Positions 5,666-12,539 of a DNA stretch of 14,747 bases are shown here, one piece after another. The notes under the pieces are model-generated. The model was not told the origin of the DNA. It worked only from the letters and a program-made list of their open reading frames with translations, and searched no databases. Positions within the stretch are counted from its first letter, which is position 1, and each line of letters starts with the position of its first letter. The DNA comes from an uncultured Bacilli bacterium (GTDB lineage: Bacteria > Bacillota_I > Bacilli_A > RF39 > UBA660): assembly GCA_934163035.1 (NCBI GenBank), contig CAKPJX010000024.1:1-14747 (forward strand), given 5' to 3'. The translations under genes were made by a program, and so were the position numbers.

Positions 5666-7468
5666 TTATTTATTTTTAATATAATACCTATATGTTAAAG
5701 CATTTTTTAGTTCATATATACTTTTTTCATTAGCATTCAAATCTTCTATATACTTTAAATTACCATTTTTATCTACAGCTACATATTTATTATATGAAGG
5801 TAAATAATTAATAGTATCATACAACCATTTATAATAATTTGATAATTTTATATCCATCTGATTAATAATAGAAACCAATAAATTATCAGTACTCAAATGT
5901 GACTGTATATCTAATTTAACATCATAATTACTTAATATTAAAGCCTGTGTATTATATCTTCTATAAAGATTATCCAAATCATTTAGGGTATTAAAATAAC
6001 TCATTTTAGTAACCAAGTCAACGTTACCATCAAATTTAAAATAAGGCAAATGATCCCCAAAAAACACAATTAAAGTATCAGCATCTATTGTTTGAATATA
6101 ATCATATACTTTCTTTAACATCTTATCGGCATCATATACACCCTGGCCATATGATAGAAAAAGACCATTTTCCGTTTTTGTAAATTTACTTTTCTTTATT
6201 GATATATCATATTTATCATATTTAGTAAACAAGTAGTCCATATGATTTTGCATTGTTTCAAACAGCATAAATTGTTTATTAGTATTATTTTTCAATTTTT
6301 TTATTATTAAATCAGCAACATAATCATCTGACAAATAATATCCCTTTTTATGACCATTAGAATTAATAACTGTATATTCATCAAAACCAATAGCTTTAAA
6401 TTGTTTAGAAATTTTATATGGATCACCACCAGTATATTCATTAATCGTATATCCATTACTTTTTAATTCTCTTACTACTGATGGATACTTCGTATTATCT
6501 CCAAATTGTTGCATAAAAGGAATATATCCATTGCCATAAATACTCATGTTACTTCCAGTTAATAATTGATATGAAACATTTGCTGTCATTCCTCCATAGC
6601 TTGGAGAAATTAAATCAACAAAATAGCCTACACTCTTAAGCGTGTTAATATTACTAATAAGATCCCTATCATAAATAATATCATCTTTTAATAAATTAGT
6701 ATCAAAAAACGATTCGGATAATATAACAACTATATTTGGTGTTCCTATATTATTATTACTTTTAAAAGACACCTTGGAAACTACATCATCTAGTTCTTTA
6801 TCACTATATTTATCATATTTCATAAAATCATTATTTTCATAATTAACTTTATACATACCAGAAATTATTCCCCAGGCTCCATACAACTGTTTATATTCAG
6901 TATAACTACTGTAATCTTTCACGTATAACAATTTTTTATAAATATATCTGCTACAAGAATTATAAGAAAATAATACATAAAATATAAAAATTCCAAAACA
7001 AAGTAATATACATCTAATCTTCGTATTTTCAACTTTATACTTGAATATATCAGAATACCTAATTAAAGCCACTAAAATAAAAATAGCTATTATAATAGGC
7101 TTATATTTAAGTAAAATGATTTTAAATAAATCCCCTTTTACAAAACTAAATATTTCTCCACAACTATTAAACAAATCCAAATCACTTAAAAATAACGGTT
7201 CATTAGTATAAGCAACCTTAATATAACTTATAAGAATTAAAATCAATATAATAATACATAATGTTACATGTGCTTTTTTAGTATCACCAAATAATCCAAG
7301 AAAAAGAAATTCCAAAACAAAATAAATTAATAATGAAAAGAATATTGGCCCCATTACAATAGCATAATTAGCATCCATAAATAAAAAATTTAAAATATAA
7401 AATAGCACTATCATTAATACTGGTATAATCAAAAAATTATTCAATAGAACCAACAATTTATTCTTCAT
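5666..7468 (-). CDS. LtaS-like membrane sulfatase-fold enzyme (phosphoglycerol/phosphoethanolamine transferase family)
   Basis: This is a 600-residue protein of the lipoteichoic acid synthase/alkaline phosphatase superfamily. Five membrane helices (about 5-30, 38-60, 67-87, 118-138, 153-170) precede an extracellular catalytic domain. Visible active-site features are NIVVILSESF with metal ligand E252, GGMTAN with the likely nucleophile T295 followed by YQLLTG, NHMDY with H409, and FFGDHLPYF with metal ligands D472 and H473. These enzymes move phosphoglycerol or phosphoethanolamine groups from lipids to glycolipid or glycan acceptors at the cell surface; the substrate here cannot be told. Start ATG at 7468 after GGTGAG. 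It stands alone between gerM and tRNA-Arg with no clear terminator. The remaining 5502-5665 upstream of the tRNA holds only the tRNA promoter. Confidence 0.88.
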   Translation of the reverse strand: MKNKLLVLLNNFLIIPVLMIVLFYILNFLFMDANYAIVMGPIFFSLLIYFVLEFLFLGLFGDTKKAHVTLCIIILILILISYIKVAYTNEPLFLSDLDLFNSCGEIFSFVKGDLFKIILLKYKPIIIAIFILVALIRYSDIFKYKVENTKIRCILLCFGIFIFYVLFSYNSCSRYIYKKLLYVKDYSSYTEYKQLYGAWGIISGMYKVNYENNDFMKYDKYSDKELDDVVSKVSFKSNNNIGTPNIVVILSESFFDTNLLKDDIIYDRDLISNINTLKSVGYFVDLISPSYGGMTANVSYQLLTGSNMSIYGNGYIPFMQQFGDNTKYPSVVRELKSNGYTINEYTGGDPYKISKQFKAIGFDEYTVINSNGHKKGYYLSDDYVADLIIKKLKNNTNKQFMLFETMQNHMDYLFTKYDKYDISIKKSKFTKTENGLFLSYGQGVYDADKMLKKVYDYIQTIDADTLIVFFGDHLPYFKFDGNVDLVTKMSYFNTLNDLDNLYRRYNTQALILSNYDVKLDIQSHLSTDNLLVSIINQMDIKLSNYYKWLYDTINYLPSYNKYVAVDKNGNLKYIEDLNANEKSIYELKNALTYRYYIKNK

Positions 7469-7490
7469 TTAACTACTCACCACTATACTT

Positions 7491-7519
7491 AATATAGCAC
7501 ATAAAAAAATGAAAATAAA
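7491..7519 (-). promoter_or_regulatory. Possible sigma-A promoter of the LtaS-like gene
   Basis: TTTATT (7514-7519) and TATATT (7491-7496) lie 17 bases apart, with a TG one base before the -10. Located directly after gerM and 22 bases before the coding start. In such AT-rich DNA this match is only suggestive. Confidence 0.4.
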
Positions 7520-7525
7520 TAAAAA

Positions 7526-8473
7526 TCAGTTTAAGCTCTTTTTACTAATATAACGAATTTCTTCATTATTAACTTCAAACATAACCATATTAACATCATA
7601 ATTATCAAAAACAGAATATGCAAGACTATATATTACCTCTTCTAGCAATTTATCATTATTGTCAAATAAATAATCATTAAAATTTAAAAACATAACATCA
7701 TTTTCCTCTTTATAATCCAAAAGAGCTACATTACTATTTAAAAAACTCATAAGATTTGCCTCATGTATATAACTAGTTGTTAATTCTTCAACTATAATCT
7801 TTATTTTTTCACGTTCATCATTTAAATATTTAGTAACTGGCACATAATACTTATCACCATCTATCTGAGTAACATAATAAACAACAACTTTAGATATATT
7901 ATCACGTGAGGTTATATCATAACTTTTATTAATACCAATACTTCTATCTAAAATTCTAGGAAGACTTTCTCCTGAATTTGGATAATTAAGTAGATTTTCT
8001 CCCTCTACCAAAATACTAACCCCCTCGATATCGCCAAGATCCATAATACTATATACTATAGCAGCAACCATTTGTTTTTCCCTATCTTTGCTAACTTTTA
8101 ATATTTTCTTCGAAAAATTAACAGTTACTAACTTTTGTCCATAAATTATTTCTCTAACAATTGTTCCCTTCGGAATTAACGCCGATAAACCATTAGAAAA
8201 ACTGTTAGAATTATTAACCGTCAAATTACCTAGCAGTTTTGCGATCTGTTCTCTCTTATCAGATGAGTCTATGAAAATTCTACTCTTTACCAAGTATCCA
8301 TCCTTATTTAATAAATAAATGCTATTAGTTGCTAAAGTACTAACTTCTTCTATTTCTAAGTTTGTCCTCAAAACATTATCACTTTCCATACTGGGAATAG
8401 AAAAAGCCACTAATAATACAAATAAAGATAATGTTGTAATAAATATCTTTCTCAAAGCTTTTGTTCTAAGCAT
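7526..8473 (-). CDS. gerM: GerM-like protein with two GerMN domains
   Basis: This is a 315-residue spore germination/sporulation protein GerM. In Bacillus, GerM acts with the SpoIIIA-SpoIIQ complex between mother cell and forespore. After an N-terminal membrane segment (about residues 9-27), two GerMN repeats can be seen. The first spans about 40-175, with KDGYLVKSRIFID, LSALIPKGTIVREI and VTVNFSKKIL. The second spans about 185-312, with VVVYYVTQIDGDKYYVPVTKYL and MFLNFNDYLFD. B. subtilis GerM is a lipoprotein, but no lipobox cysteine follows the signal segment here. ATG at 8473 is preferred because AGGTGAT precedes it; an earlier in-frame ATG at 8518 lies in the gerE terminator. The gene sits directly after gerE; in B. 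subtilis these two are also near neighbours. Confidence 0.87.
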   Translation of the reverse strand: MLRTKALRKIFITTLSLFVLLVAFSIPSMESDNVLRTNLEIEEVSTLATNSIYLLNKDGYLVKSRIFIDSSDKREQIAKLLGNLTVNNSNSFSNGLSALIPKGTIVREIIYGQKLVTVNFSKKILKVSKDREKQMVAAIVYSIMDLGDIEGVSILVEGENLLNYPNSGESLPRILDRSIGINKSYDITSRDNISKVVVYYVTQIDGDKYYVPVTKYLNDEREKIKIIVEELTTSYIHEANLMSFLNSNVALLDYKEENDVMFLNFNDYLFDNNDKLLEEVIYSLAYSVFDNYDVNMVMFEVNNEEIRYISKKSLN

Positions 8474-8476
8474 AAT

Positions 8477-8496
8477 ATCACCTACATTATTATATG
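8477..8496 (-). promoter_or_regulatory. Sigma-E/K-like -10 and leader of gerM
   Basis: CATATAAT (8489-8496), five bases, then AGGTGAT (8477-8483), the ribosome-binding site. The arrangement is identical to that before yqfC and gerE. No good -35 is present, because the gerE terminator occupies that space. A start about seven bases after the -10 would put the ribosome-binding site at the mRNA 5' end. Confidence 0.42.
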
Positions 8497-8521
8497 AAAA
8501 AGCGTACTTTTTTAGCACGCT
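8496..8521 (-). terminator. Intrinsic terminator of gerE, overlapping its stop codon
   Basis: AGCGTGCT and AGTACGCT (minus strand) pair over 8 bp with one G-U around a 5-base A loop and run into TTTT. The stem begins at the last base of the gerE stop codon. gerM is therefore likely to need its own promoter. Confidence 0.82.
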
Positions 8522-8727
8522 TATAATGACAATTCTTTAAGTTTTAAAAGCTCTACTACAGCTCCAGCTCTACCATTAACTCCTAATTTCTGCATAACAT
8601 TAGAAATATGATTTCTAACTGTTTTTTCGCTTATTCCTAATTCACAAGCAATATCTCTAGTACTCTTATTGGCAATTAAAAGCTCAAAGACATTTTTTTC
8701 TCTAGCTGTTAAAATTGTATTAGCCAT
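8521..8727 (-). CDS. gerE: GerE, LuxR-type late sporulation regulator
   Basis: This is a 68-residue protein that is almost entirely a LuxR/FixJ-type helix-turn-helix domain. LTAREKNVFELL opens it, TRDIACELGISEKTVRNHIS forms the helix-turn-helix at about residues 23-42, and NVMQKLGVNGRAGAVVELL closes it. Size and sequence correspond closely to Bacillus subtilis GerE (74 residues), which acts in the mother cell late in sporulation and adjusts sigma-K-dependent coat gene expression. There is no receiver domain. AGGTGAT lies six bases before the ATG. The spoIIIAH-like gene ends 59 bases upstream with no clear terminator, so co-transcription is possible; gerM follows after a terminator. Confidence 0.92.
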   Translation of the reverse strand: MANTILTAREKNVFELLIANKSTRDIACELGISEKTVRNHISNVMQKLGVNGRAGAVVELLKLKELSL

Positions 8728-8733
8728 TTATCA

Positions 8734-8753
8734 ATCACCTAAAATATTGTATG
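8734..8753 (-). promoter_or_regulatory. Sigma-E/K-like -10 and leader of gerE
   Basis: CATACAAT (8746-8753) equals the sigma-E -10 consensus, and CATACAATA also fits the sigma-K form CATANNNTA. Five bases later comes AGGTGAT (8734-8740). In Bacillus gerE is a sigma-K gene. AC dinucleotides at 15 and 18 bases upstream flank the expected sigma-K -35 spacing but neither is exact. Confidence 0.5.
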
Positions 8754-8786
8754 ACAAATACAAATTTTGTTGTATACATTTACCTA

Positions 8787-9299
8787 CTAGCTCTTTTGAA
8801 ATTTCACTGTAATATACATTTTATTTTTATAATCTTTTTGTATAAGACGCATGATATTATTAGCTAATGTACTATCATGTTTATCTGAAACACAAACTAC
8901 ACCAACATTACTATTATCAATTTTAACAAAACAGTTCATCTTATATTCTTTCTTTATTTGTTTTTCATAGGATTCTTCTTTACCTTGAATCTCATTTAAA
9001 TACTTAAGCTTTTCATACAAAGAGTTTTTTTCCTCTCCACTAATAGCATCACTTGTAAGTTGTTCCTGTAATGTATCCATTTCATTTTGTCTTTCCTCTT
9101 CTAAACTAACCCTCATTGCTACTAAAGAAGATAGCTCCTCAACTGTTTTTTTTGTCTCCTCCTTAGTTTTATTAGATGTTGTAACCTGTGTTTTTTTATT
9201 TGCAGAAAGTAAATCATTAGGCATTGTAATATAATATACACTTAATACTAGAATCAAACTAAATAATGTTAAAAACCATAAGTTTTGTTTATTAATCAT
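8787..9299 (-). CDS. spoIIIAH: SpoIIIAH-like stage III sporulation protein
   Basis: This is a 170-residue protein with an N-terminal membrane helix (about residues 7-25, opening NKQNLWFLTLFSL), a charged coiled-coil-prone segment at about 50-120 (KEETKKTVEELSSL, EEERQNEMDTLQEQL), and a C-terminal domain of about 50 residues (CFVKIDNSNVGVVCVS to ITVKFQKS). This is the SpoIIIAH arrangement: the mother-cell half of the channel that contacts SpoIIQ across the inter-membrane space, with a ring-building YscJ/FliF-like domain. It is shorter than B. subtilis SpoIIIAH (about 218) and sits away from any spoIIIA operon, next to gerE. A good GAGGAGG precedes the ATG. It has a candidate sigma-E promoter. 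Another member of the broader family is the alternative. Confidence 0.82.
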   Translation of the reverse strand: MINKQNLWFLTLFSLILVLSVYYITMPNDLLSANKKTQVTTSNKTKEETKKTVEELSSLVAMRVSLEEERQNEMDTLQEQLTSDAISGEEKNSLYEKLKYLNEIQGKEESYEKQIKKEYKMNCFVKIDNSNVGVVCVSDKHDSTLANNIMRLIQKDYKNKMYITVKFQKS

Positions 9300-9323
9300 A
9301 CGACTTCCTCCTCGTTCTAATTA

Positions 9324-9351
9324 ACTATATGCAAGAAGTCTTGAAATATGA
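9324..9351 (-). promoter_or_regulatory. Candidate sigma-E promoter of the spoIIIAH-like gene
   Basis: TCATATT (9345-9351) matches the sigma-E -35 consensus KMATATT at all seven positions. CATATAGT (9324-9331), 13 bases downstream, matches the -10 CATACAAT at six of eight. It lies just after the upstream terminator and about 25 bases before the coding start, which is the regulation expected for a spoIIIA gene. Confidence 0.6.
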
Positions 9352-9379
9352 AAAAAAGTATTATCATAAATAATACTTT
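9351..9379 (-). terminator. Intrinsic terminator of the zinc-ribbon membrane protein operon
   Basis: AAAGTATTA and TAATACTTT (minus strand) form a perfect 9-bp stem with a 7-base loop, followed by TTTT. It ends the four-gene operon that begins at 12465. Confidence 0.85.
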
Positions 9380-9384
9380 AAAAA

Positions 9385-10014
9385 CTAATCAAATTTTTTA
9401 CCACAATTTGTACAAAATTCTGAGTCTTTGCTTACCTTAGCACCGCAAGATGAACAAAACTTAAAATTATCGATATCCTGTGTTGCATTAGAATTATTAT
9501 TAGTTACATTATTATTAGCTGAATTATTATTAATAATAGAATTTATAATAATATCATCTAATGGCTTAGGTCCCAAGTATTTACTTTTACCAAATCCTAA
9601 AATGCAAAAACAAATTACTCGAAAAAAGAATGTTACTATACCAAAGCCATCACTTTTATCAAAACTTCTAGCTAAACTAATTGCTACTAGTATGGAAAAA
9701 TAAATACTCACAGCAGCAAATAAAGTTGTAAAAAATCCTGAAATTGAACTAAGTATACCAGAAGCTGCACAAATTAGCAACCACCAAGGACTGACACCAA
9801 CTATCCTACACAACACATATTGATCATAAATAGGAATAAGTGATTTCCATCCTTTTTCTCCAGCTTTACTAAAAATTTTCCAATATGCAACTTTCCAAAC
9901 TATATAGCCTATAAGCATTATCAAAAAAATCACTGCTAAAATAATAGCAAAAGCTGTCATAAAATCACTCATAAAGCTATTAATGGCCTCCTGTTCTTCA
10001 CTAATCATTAACAT
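9385..10014 (-). CDS. DUF5684-like membrane protein with C-terminal zinc ribbon
   Basis: This is a 209-residue protein. A hydrophobic helix at about 20-42 is followed by the segment WKIFSKAGEKGWKSLIPIYDQYVL, characteristic of the DUF5684-type family, then two or three more helices (about 75-140). A low-complexity, asparagine-rich linker (about 155-180) leads to a C-terminal zinc ribbon with two CxxCG pairs (CSSCGAK and CTNCGKK). Function is unknown; zinc ribbons on such proteins usually face the cytoplasm and may bind protein or nucleic acid. ATG at 10014 follows GAGGAGG. It is the last gene of the operon, 14 bases after the ynbB-like gene, and is followed by a strong terminator. Confidence 0.8.
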   Translation of the reverse strand: MLMISEEQEAINSFMSDFMTAFAIILAVIFLIMLIGYIVWKVAYWKIFSKAGEKGWKSLIPIYDQYVLCRIVGVSPWWLLICAASGILSSISGFFTTLFAAVSIYFSILVAISLARSFDKSDGFGIVTFFFRVICFCILGFGKSKYLGPKPLDDIIINSIINNNSANNNVTNNNSNATQDIDNFKFCSSCGAKVSKDSEFCTNCGKKFD

Positions 10015-10028
10015 ACTACTATCCTCCT

Positions 10029-11282
10029 CTATCTATGAAGCAATCTATTAACTGCTATCATCAAACCTAATTTACCATAATTATATGTAAGCGATCCTTG
10101 CATATAAGCAATATATGGCGGCCTAACGGGTCCATCACAAGAAAATTCAATTGAAGAACCTTGTGTAAAAGAACCACTTGCCATTATAACTTGATCATCA
10201 TATCCAGGCATATCACTAGCCTCAGCTATAGCTGAAGAATCAATTGGTGCTGCCTCTTGAATACCTCTAACAAACTCTATTAATTTATCTTTATCATTAA
10301 AAATAATGTTTTGAACAATATCAACTCTTTTTTCATTAAATCTTGGTTCAACATCAAAACCTAACTCTTCCATCACTTTGCTAGTAAGTACTGCCGTCTT
10401 TAAAGCAGATGCTACAACAGAAGGAGCCATAAATATTCCTTGTAAAATTTGTTTATTAATTCCAAGACTTGGTCCTACCTCCTTACCACATCCAGGAACA
10501 GTAAGTCTTTCCGCACAAAGCTCAACTAAATCTTTTTTACCAGCTATGTATGCACCATTTGGAGCAATACCACCACCTAAGTTCTTAATTAAAGAACCAA
10601 CTATTACATCAGCTCCTATACTTAAAGGCTCCCTATCTCCAACAAACTCACAATAACAATTATCAACCATTATAATAACGTCATCATCAATATTTTTAAT
10701 TAAACTAATTACTTTAGAAAGCTTATCTAAACTCAAACTCTTTCTAGTAGAATAACCCTTGCTTCTTTGAATCTCAACAACTTTTACTTTATTATTACTA
10801 ATAAACTTCTTAATCTTTTCATAATCAAAATCATCATCTATCAAATCAATCTGTTCATAACGAACATCAAAGCTCTTTAAAGAACTAGGATTTTCTCTAA
10901 TACCAATAACCTCATCTAAAGTATCATAAGGTTTACCACTAATACTTAGTAACATATCACCAGGCCTTAAAAGACCAAAAAGACAAACTGTTAAAGCATG
11001 AGTACCAGAAATAAATTGGCTACGAACTAAAGCATCCTCTGCTCCTAAAACATCTCTAAAAACATTCTCAATAACATCACGGCCAATATCATTATAACCA
11101 TATCCTGTAGTAGTATTAAAATGCCCCTCAACTATATTGTTATCATGAAATGCCTTTAAAACCTTTAAACTATTTGCTTCACTTATTTTATCAATTTCCA
11201 AAAATTGTTCCCTACATTCAGCTTCACATCTATTAATTAAATCACTAACATCTGATAAAACTCCAAGTTCACTATACATCAT
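10029..11282 (-). CDS. ynbB: YnbB-family PLP-dependent enzyme (methionine gamma-lyase/aluminium resistance family)
   Basis: This is a 417-residue fold-type I PLP enzyme of the group annotated as methionine gamma-lyase family or aluminium resistance protein (B. subtilis YnbB). Family marks are GYGYNDIGRDVIENVF near residue 60, SQFISGTHAL near 88 (cofactor phosphate region), MVDNCYCEF with D207 (contacts the pyridine nitrogen), SLIKNLGGGIAPNGAY with the Schiff-base lysine K233, and a C-terminal GPVRPPYIAYMQGSLTY. The true substrate of the family is not established as far as I know. ATG at 11282 follows GGTGAT; ATG at 11279 is an alternative. It lies 13 bases after the dehydrogenase gene in the same operon. 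Confidence 0.9.
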   Translation of the reverse strand: MMYSELGVLSDVSDLINRCEAECREQFLEIDKISEANSLKVLKAFHDNNIVEGHFNTTTGYGYNDIGRDVIENVFRDVLGAEDALVRSQFISGTHALTVCLFGLLRPGDMLLSISGKPYDTLDEVIGIRENPSSLKSFDVRYEQIDLIDDDFDYEKIKKFISNNKVKVVEIQRSKGYSTRKSLSLDKLSKVISLIKNIDDDVIIMVDNCYCEFVGDREPLSIGADVIVGSLIKNLGGGIAPNGAYIAGKKDLVELCAERLTVPGCGKEVGPSLGINKQILQGIFMAPSVVASALKTAVLTSKVMEELGFDVEPRFNEKRVDIVQNIIFNDKDKLIEFVRGIQEAAPIDSSAIAEASDMPGYDDQVIMASGSFTQGSSIEFSCDGPVRPPYIAYMQGSLTYNYGKLGLMIAVNRLLHR

Positions 11283-11295
11283 ACATCACCTTCCA

Positions 11296-12033
11296 TTAAT
11301 TATACTTTCCACCATCAACCCTAATTACTGAATCATTCATATAACTAGCTAGAGAACTAGCTAAAAACAAAACAACATTCGCAATCTCATCTGGTTCTGC
11401 AAATCTTCCTAATAATATTTTTTTATTCTCTTCATTTATTTGTTCAATTGATAATTCTTTATTCATATCAGTATTTATCCATCCAGGACATACACAATTA
11501 ACTTGAATAAATGGAGCAAATTCTATAGCCAAATTATGAGTTAAAGAAACTACTCCTGCTTTTGAAGCATCGTAATCACAACTTTCCGGATAATAAGTAT
11601 CAAGTGCATTAGTCGAAGAAATATTAATTATTTTACCCTTTTTTGCAGATAACATTGCTTTTCCAACATACTTACTACATAAATAAGTTCCAACCAAGTT
11701 AACATCTAAAATTCTTCTAAATTCCCTAACACTTTTATCAAGTAATAGTTTGTCTCTAGAAACACTAGCATTATTAACAAGTATATCAATCCCACCAAAA
11801 GCGTCAATAACTTGATTAACCATGTCTTCAATCTCTTCCTCAACGGATATATCGCATTTTATACACATAACTTCAACATTATAATTATTTCTAATATATT
11901 CTTGAAGTTCAAAGGCTTCATCTTCATGATGACAATAATTAATAACAACATTAACCCCCTTTTCTGCAAAACCAATAACAATTGCCTTTCCAAGTCCTCT
12001 ATTACTACCAGTAACTAAAGCAACCCTACTCAT
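11296..12033 (-). CDS. FabG-like short-chain dehydrogenase/reductase
   Basis: This is a 245-residue classical SDR, NAD(P)-dependent oxidoreductase. The cofactor motif TGSNRGLG is at 8-15 and NNAS at 87-90. The catalytic set is N112, S139 or S140, Y154 and K158 (YDASK). PGWINTDM follows, and the C-terminus ends with VDGGKYN as in FabG proteins. The serine-to-tyrosine distance is one residue longer than in E. coli FabG if S140 is used, so the substrate may not be 3-ketoacyl-ACP. No other fatty-acid genes are nearby, which also argues for a specialised SDR. GGTGG lies seven bases before the ATG. It is the middle gene of the operon between the thioredoxin-like and YnbB-like genes. Confidence 0.9.
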   Translation of the reverse strand: MSRVALVTGSNRGLGKAIVIGFAEKGVNVVINYCHHEDEAFELQEYIRNNYNVEVMCIKCDISVEEEIEDMVNQVIDAFGGIDILVNNASVSRDKLLLDKSVREFRRILDVNLVGTYLCSKYVGKAMLSAKKGKIINISSTNALDTYYPESCDYDASKAGVVSLTHNLAIEFAPFIQVNCVCPGWINTDMNKELSIEQINEENKKILLGRFAEPDEIANVVLFLASSLASYMNDSVIRVDGGKYN

Positions 12034-12048
12034 ATAAACACCACCAAA

Positions 12049-12465
12049 CTAAGAATATCGTTTAATAAATTCATCAAAAACTTCATCATCATCTATACCC
12101 ATTATATTAGCAACCATTTCACCATTTTCTATATATATAACTCCTGGAAGTTCAACAACATCACTACTAAGTCCTATTCTTTTTAAAATATCAGTATAGT
12201 CATTTTCTTTAGAAAGATCATAATTATAATAGGCAACATCAAACTTATCAATCTTTTTTAAATAATTATCACAATTAGAACAATTCTTAGAATTAGTTAA
12301 TAATACAAAAAATGTCTTTTTTCCATTAAGTCCCTTCAATACTTTACTATCATAATTACCAAGTTTACTAGACAAAAGAAATATTAATAAAAATGAAAAC
12401 ACACCTACAATTAAAAGACCTAATAAAAAACGATTCCTAAGTTCTCTAAATTCTTCACTATCCAT
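12049..12465 (-). CDS. Membrane-anchored thioredoxin-like protein with CSNC motif
   Basis: This is a 138-residue protein with a charged N-terminal tail, one membrane helix (about 13-32), and a thioredoxin-fold domain. The helix-adjacent strand TFFVLLTN leads to the redox motif C62-S-N-C65, and ELPGVIYIENG supplies the usual cis-proline (P107), followed by the last strand and helix (VFDEFIKRY). The tail-to-helix charge pattern does not give a clear orientation, so the domain may face either side. A thiol-disulfide exchange role is likely but the partner is unknown. First gene of the operon with the SDR, YnbB-like and zinc-ribbon proteins. The start is ATG at 12465 with AGGGGA upstream. Confidence 0.78.
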   Translation of the reverse strand: MDSEEFRELRNRFLLGLLIVGVFSFLLIFLLSSKLGNYDSKVLKGLNGKKTFFVLLTNSKNCSNCDNYLKKIDKFDVAYYNYDLSKENDYTDILKRIGLSSDVVELPGVIYIENGEMVANIMGIDDDEVFDEFIKRYS

Positions 12466-12490
12466 AATTATATCCCCTATTCATAAAAAA

Positions 12491-12499
12491 ATTATATCA
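12491..12499 (-). promoter_or_regulatory. Extended -10 promoter of the thioredoxin-like operon
   Basis: TGATATAAT gives TATAAT with an upstream TG one base away (extended -10). No good -35 hexamer is at 17 bases. It lies between the ileS terminator and the first gene of the operon. Confidence 0.6.
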
Positions 12500-12506
12500 T
12501 ACTTTT

Positions 12507-12539
12507 AAAAGAAAAAAGTAGTCTATTTTACTACTTTTT
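12507..12539 (-). terminator. Intrinsic terminator of ileS, overlapping its stop codon
   Basis: AAAAAGTAGT and ACTACTTTTT (minus strand) pair over 10 bp around a 7-base loop that contains the ileS stop TAG; the arm continues into TTCTTTT. Confidence 0.85.

Noticed and set aside
8754..8780. AT-rich imperfect inverted repeat (TACAA...TTGTA) upstream of gerE as an operator or terminator
   Set aside because: The arms are short and A/T only, and no T-run follows; such repeats are expected by chance in this composition.
9485..9545. ATT/AAT-rich stretch as a microsatellite or CRISPR-like repeat
   Set aside because: It is the coding sequence of the asparagine-rich linker of the zinc-ribbon protein; no regular unit or spacers.
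9428..9703. Plus-strand open frame opposite the zinc-ribbon membrane protein (and similar frames at 2801, 8319, 10378, 11812, 12710 and 14222)
   Set aside because: All lie antisense to clear genes, have no ribosome-binding site and show no recognisable domain.
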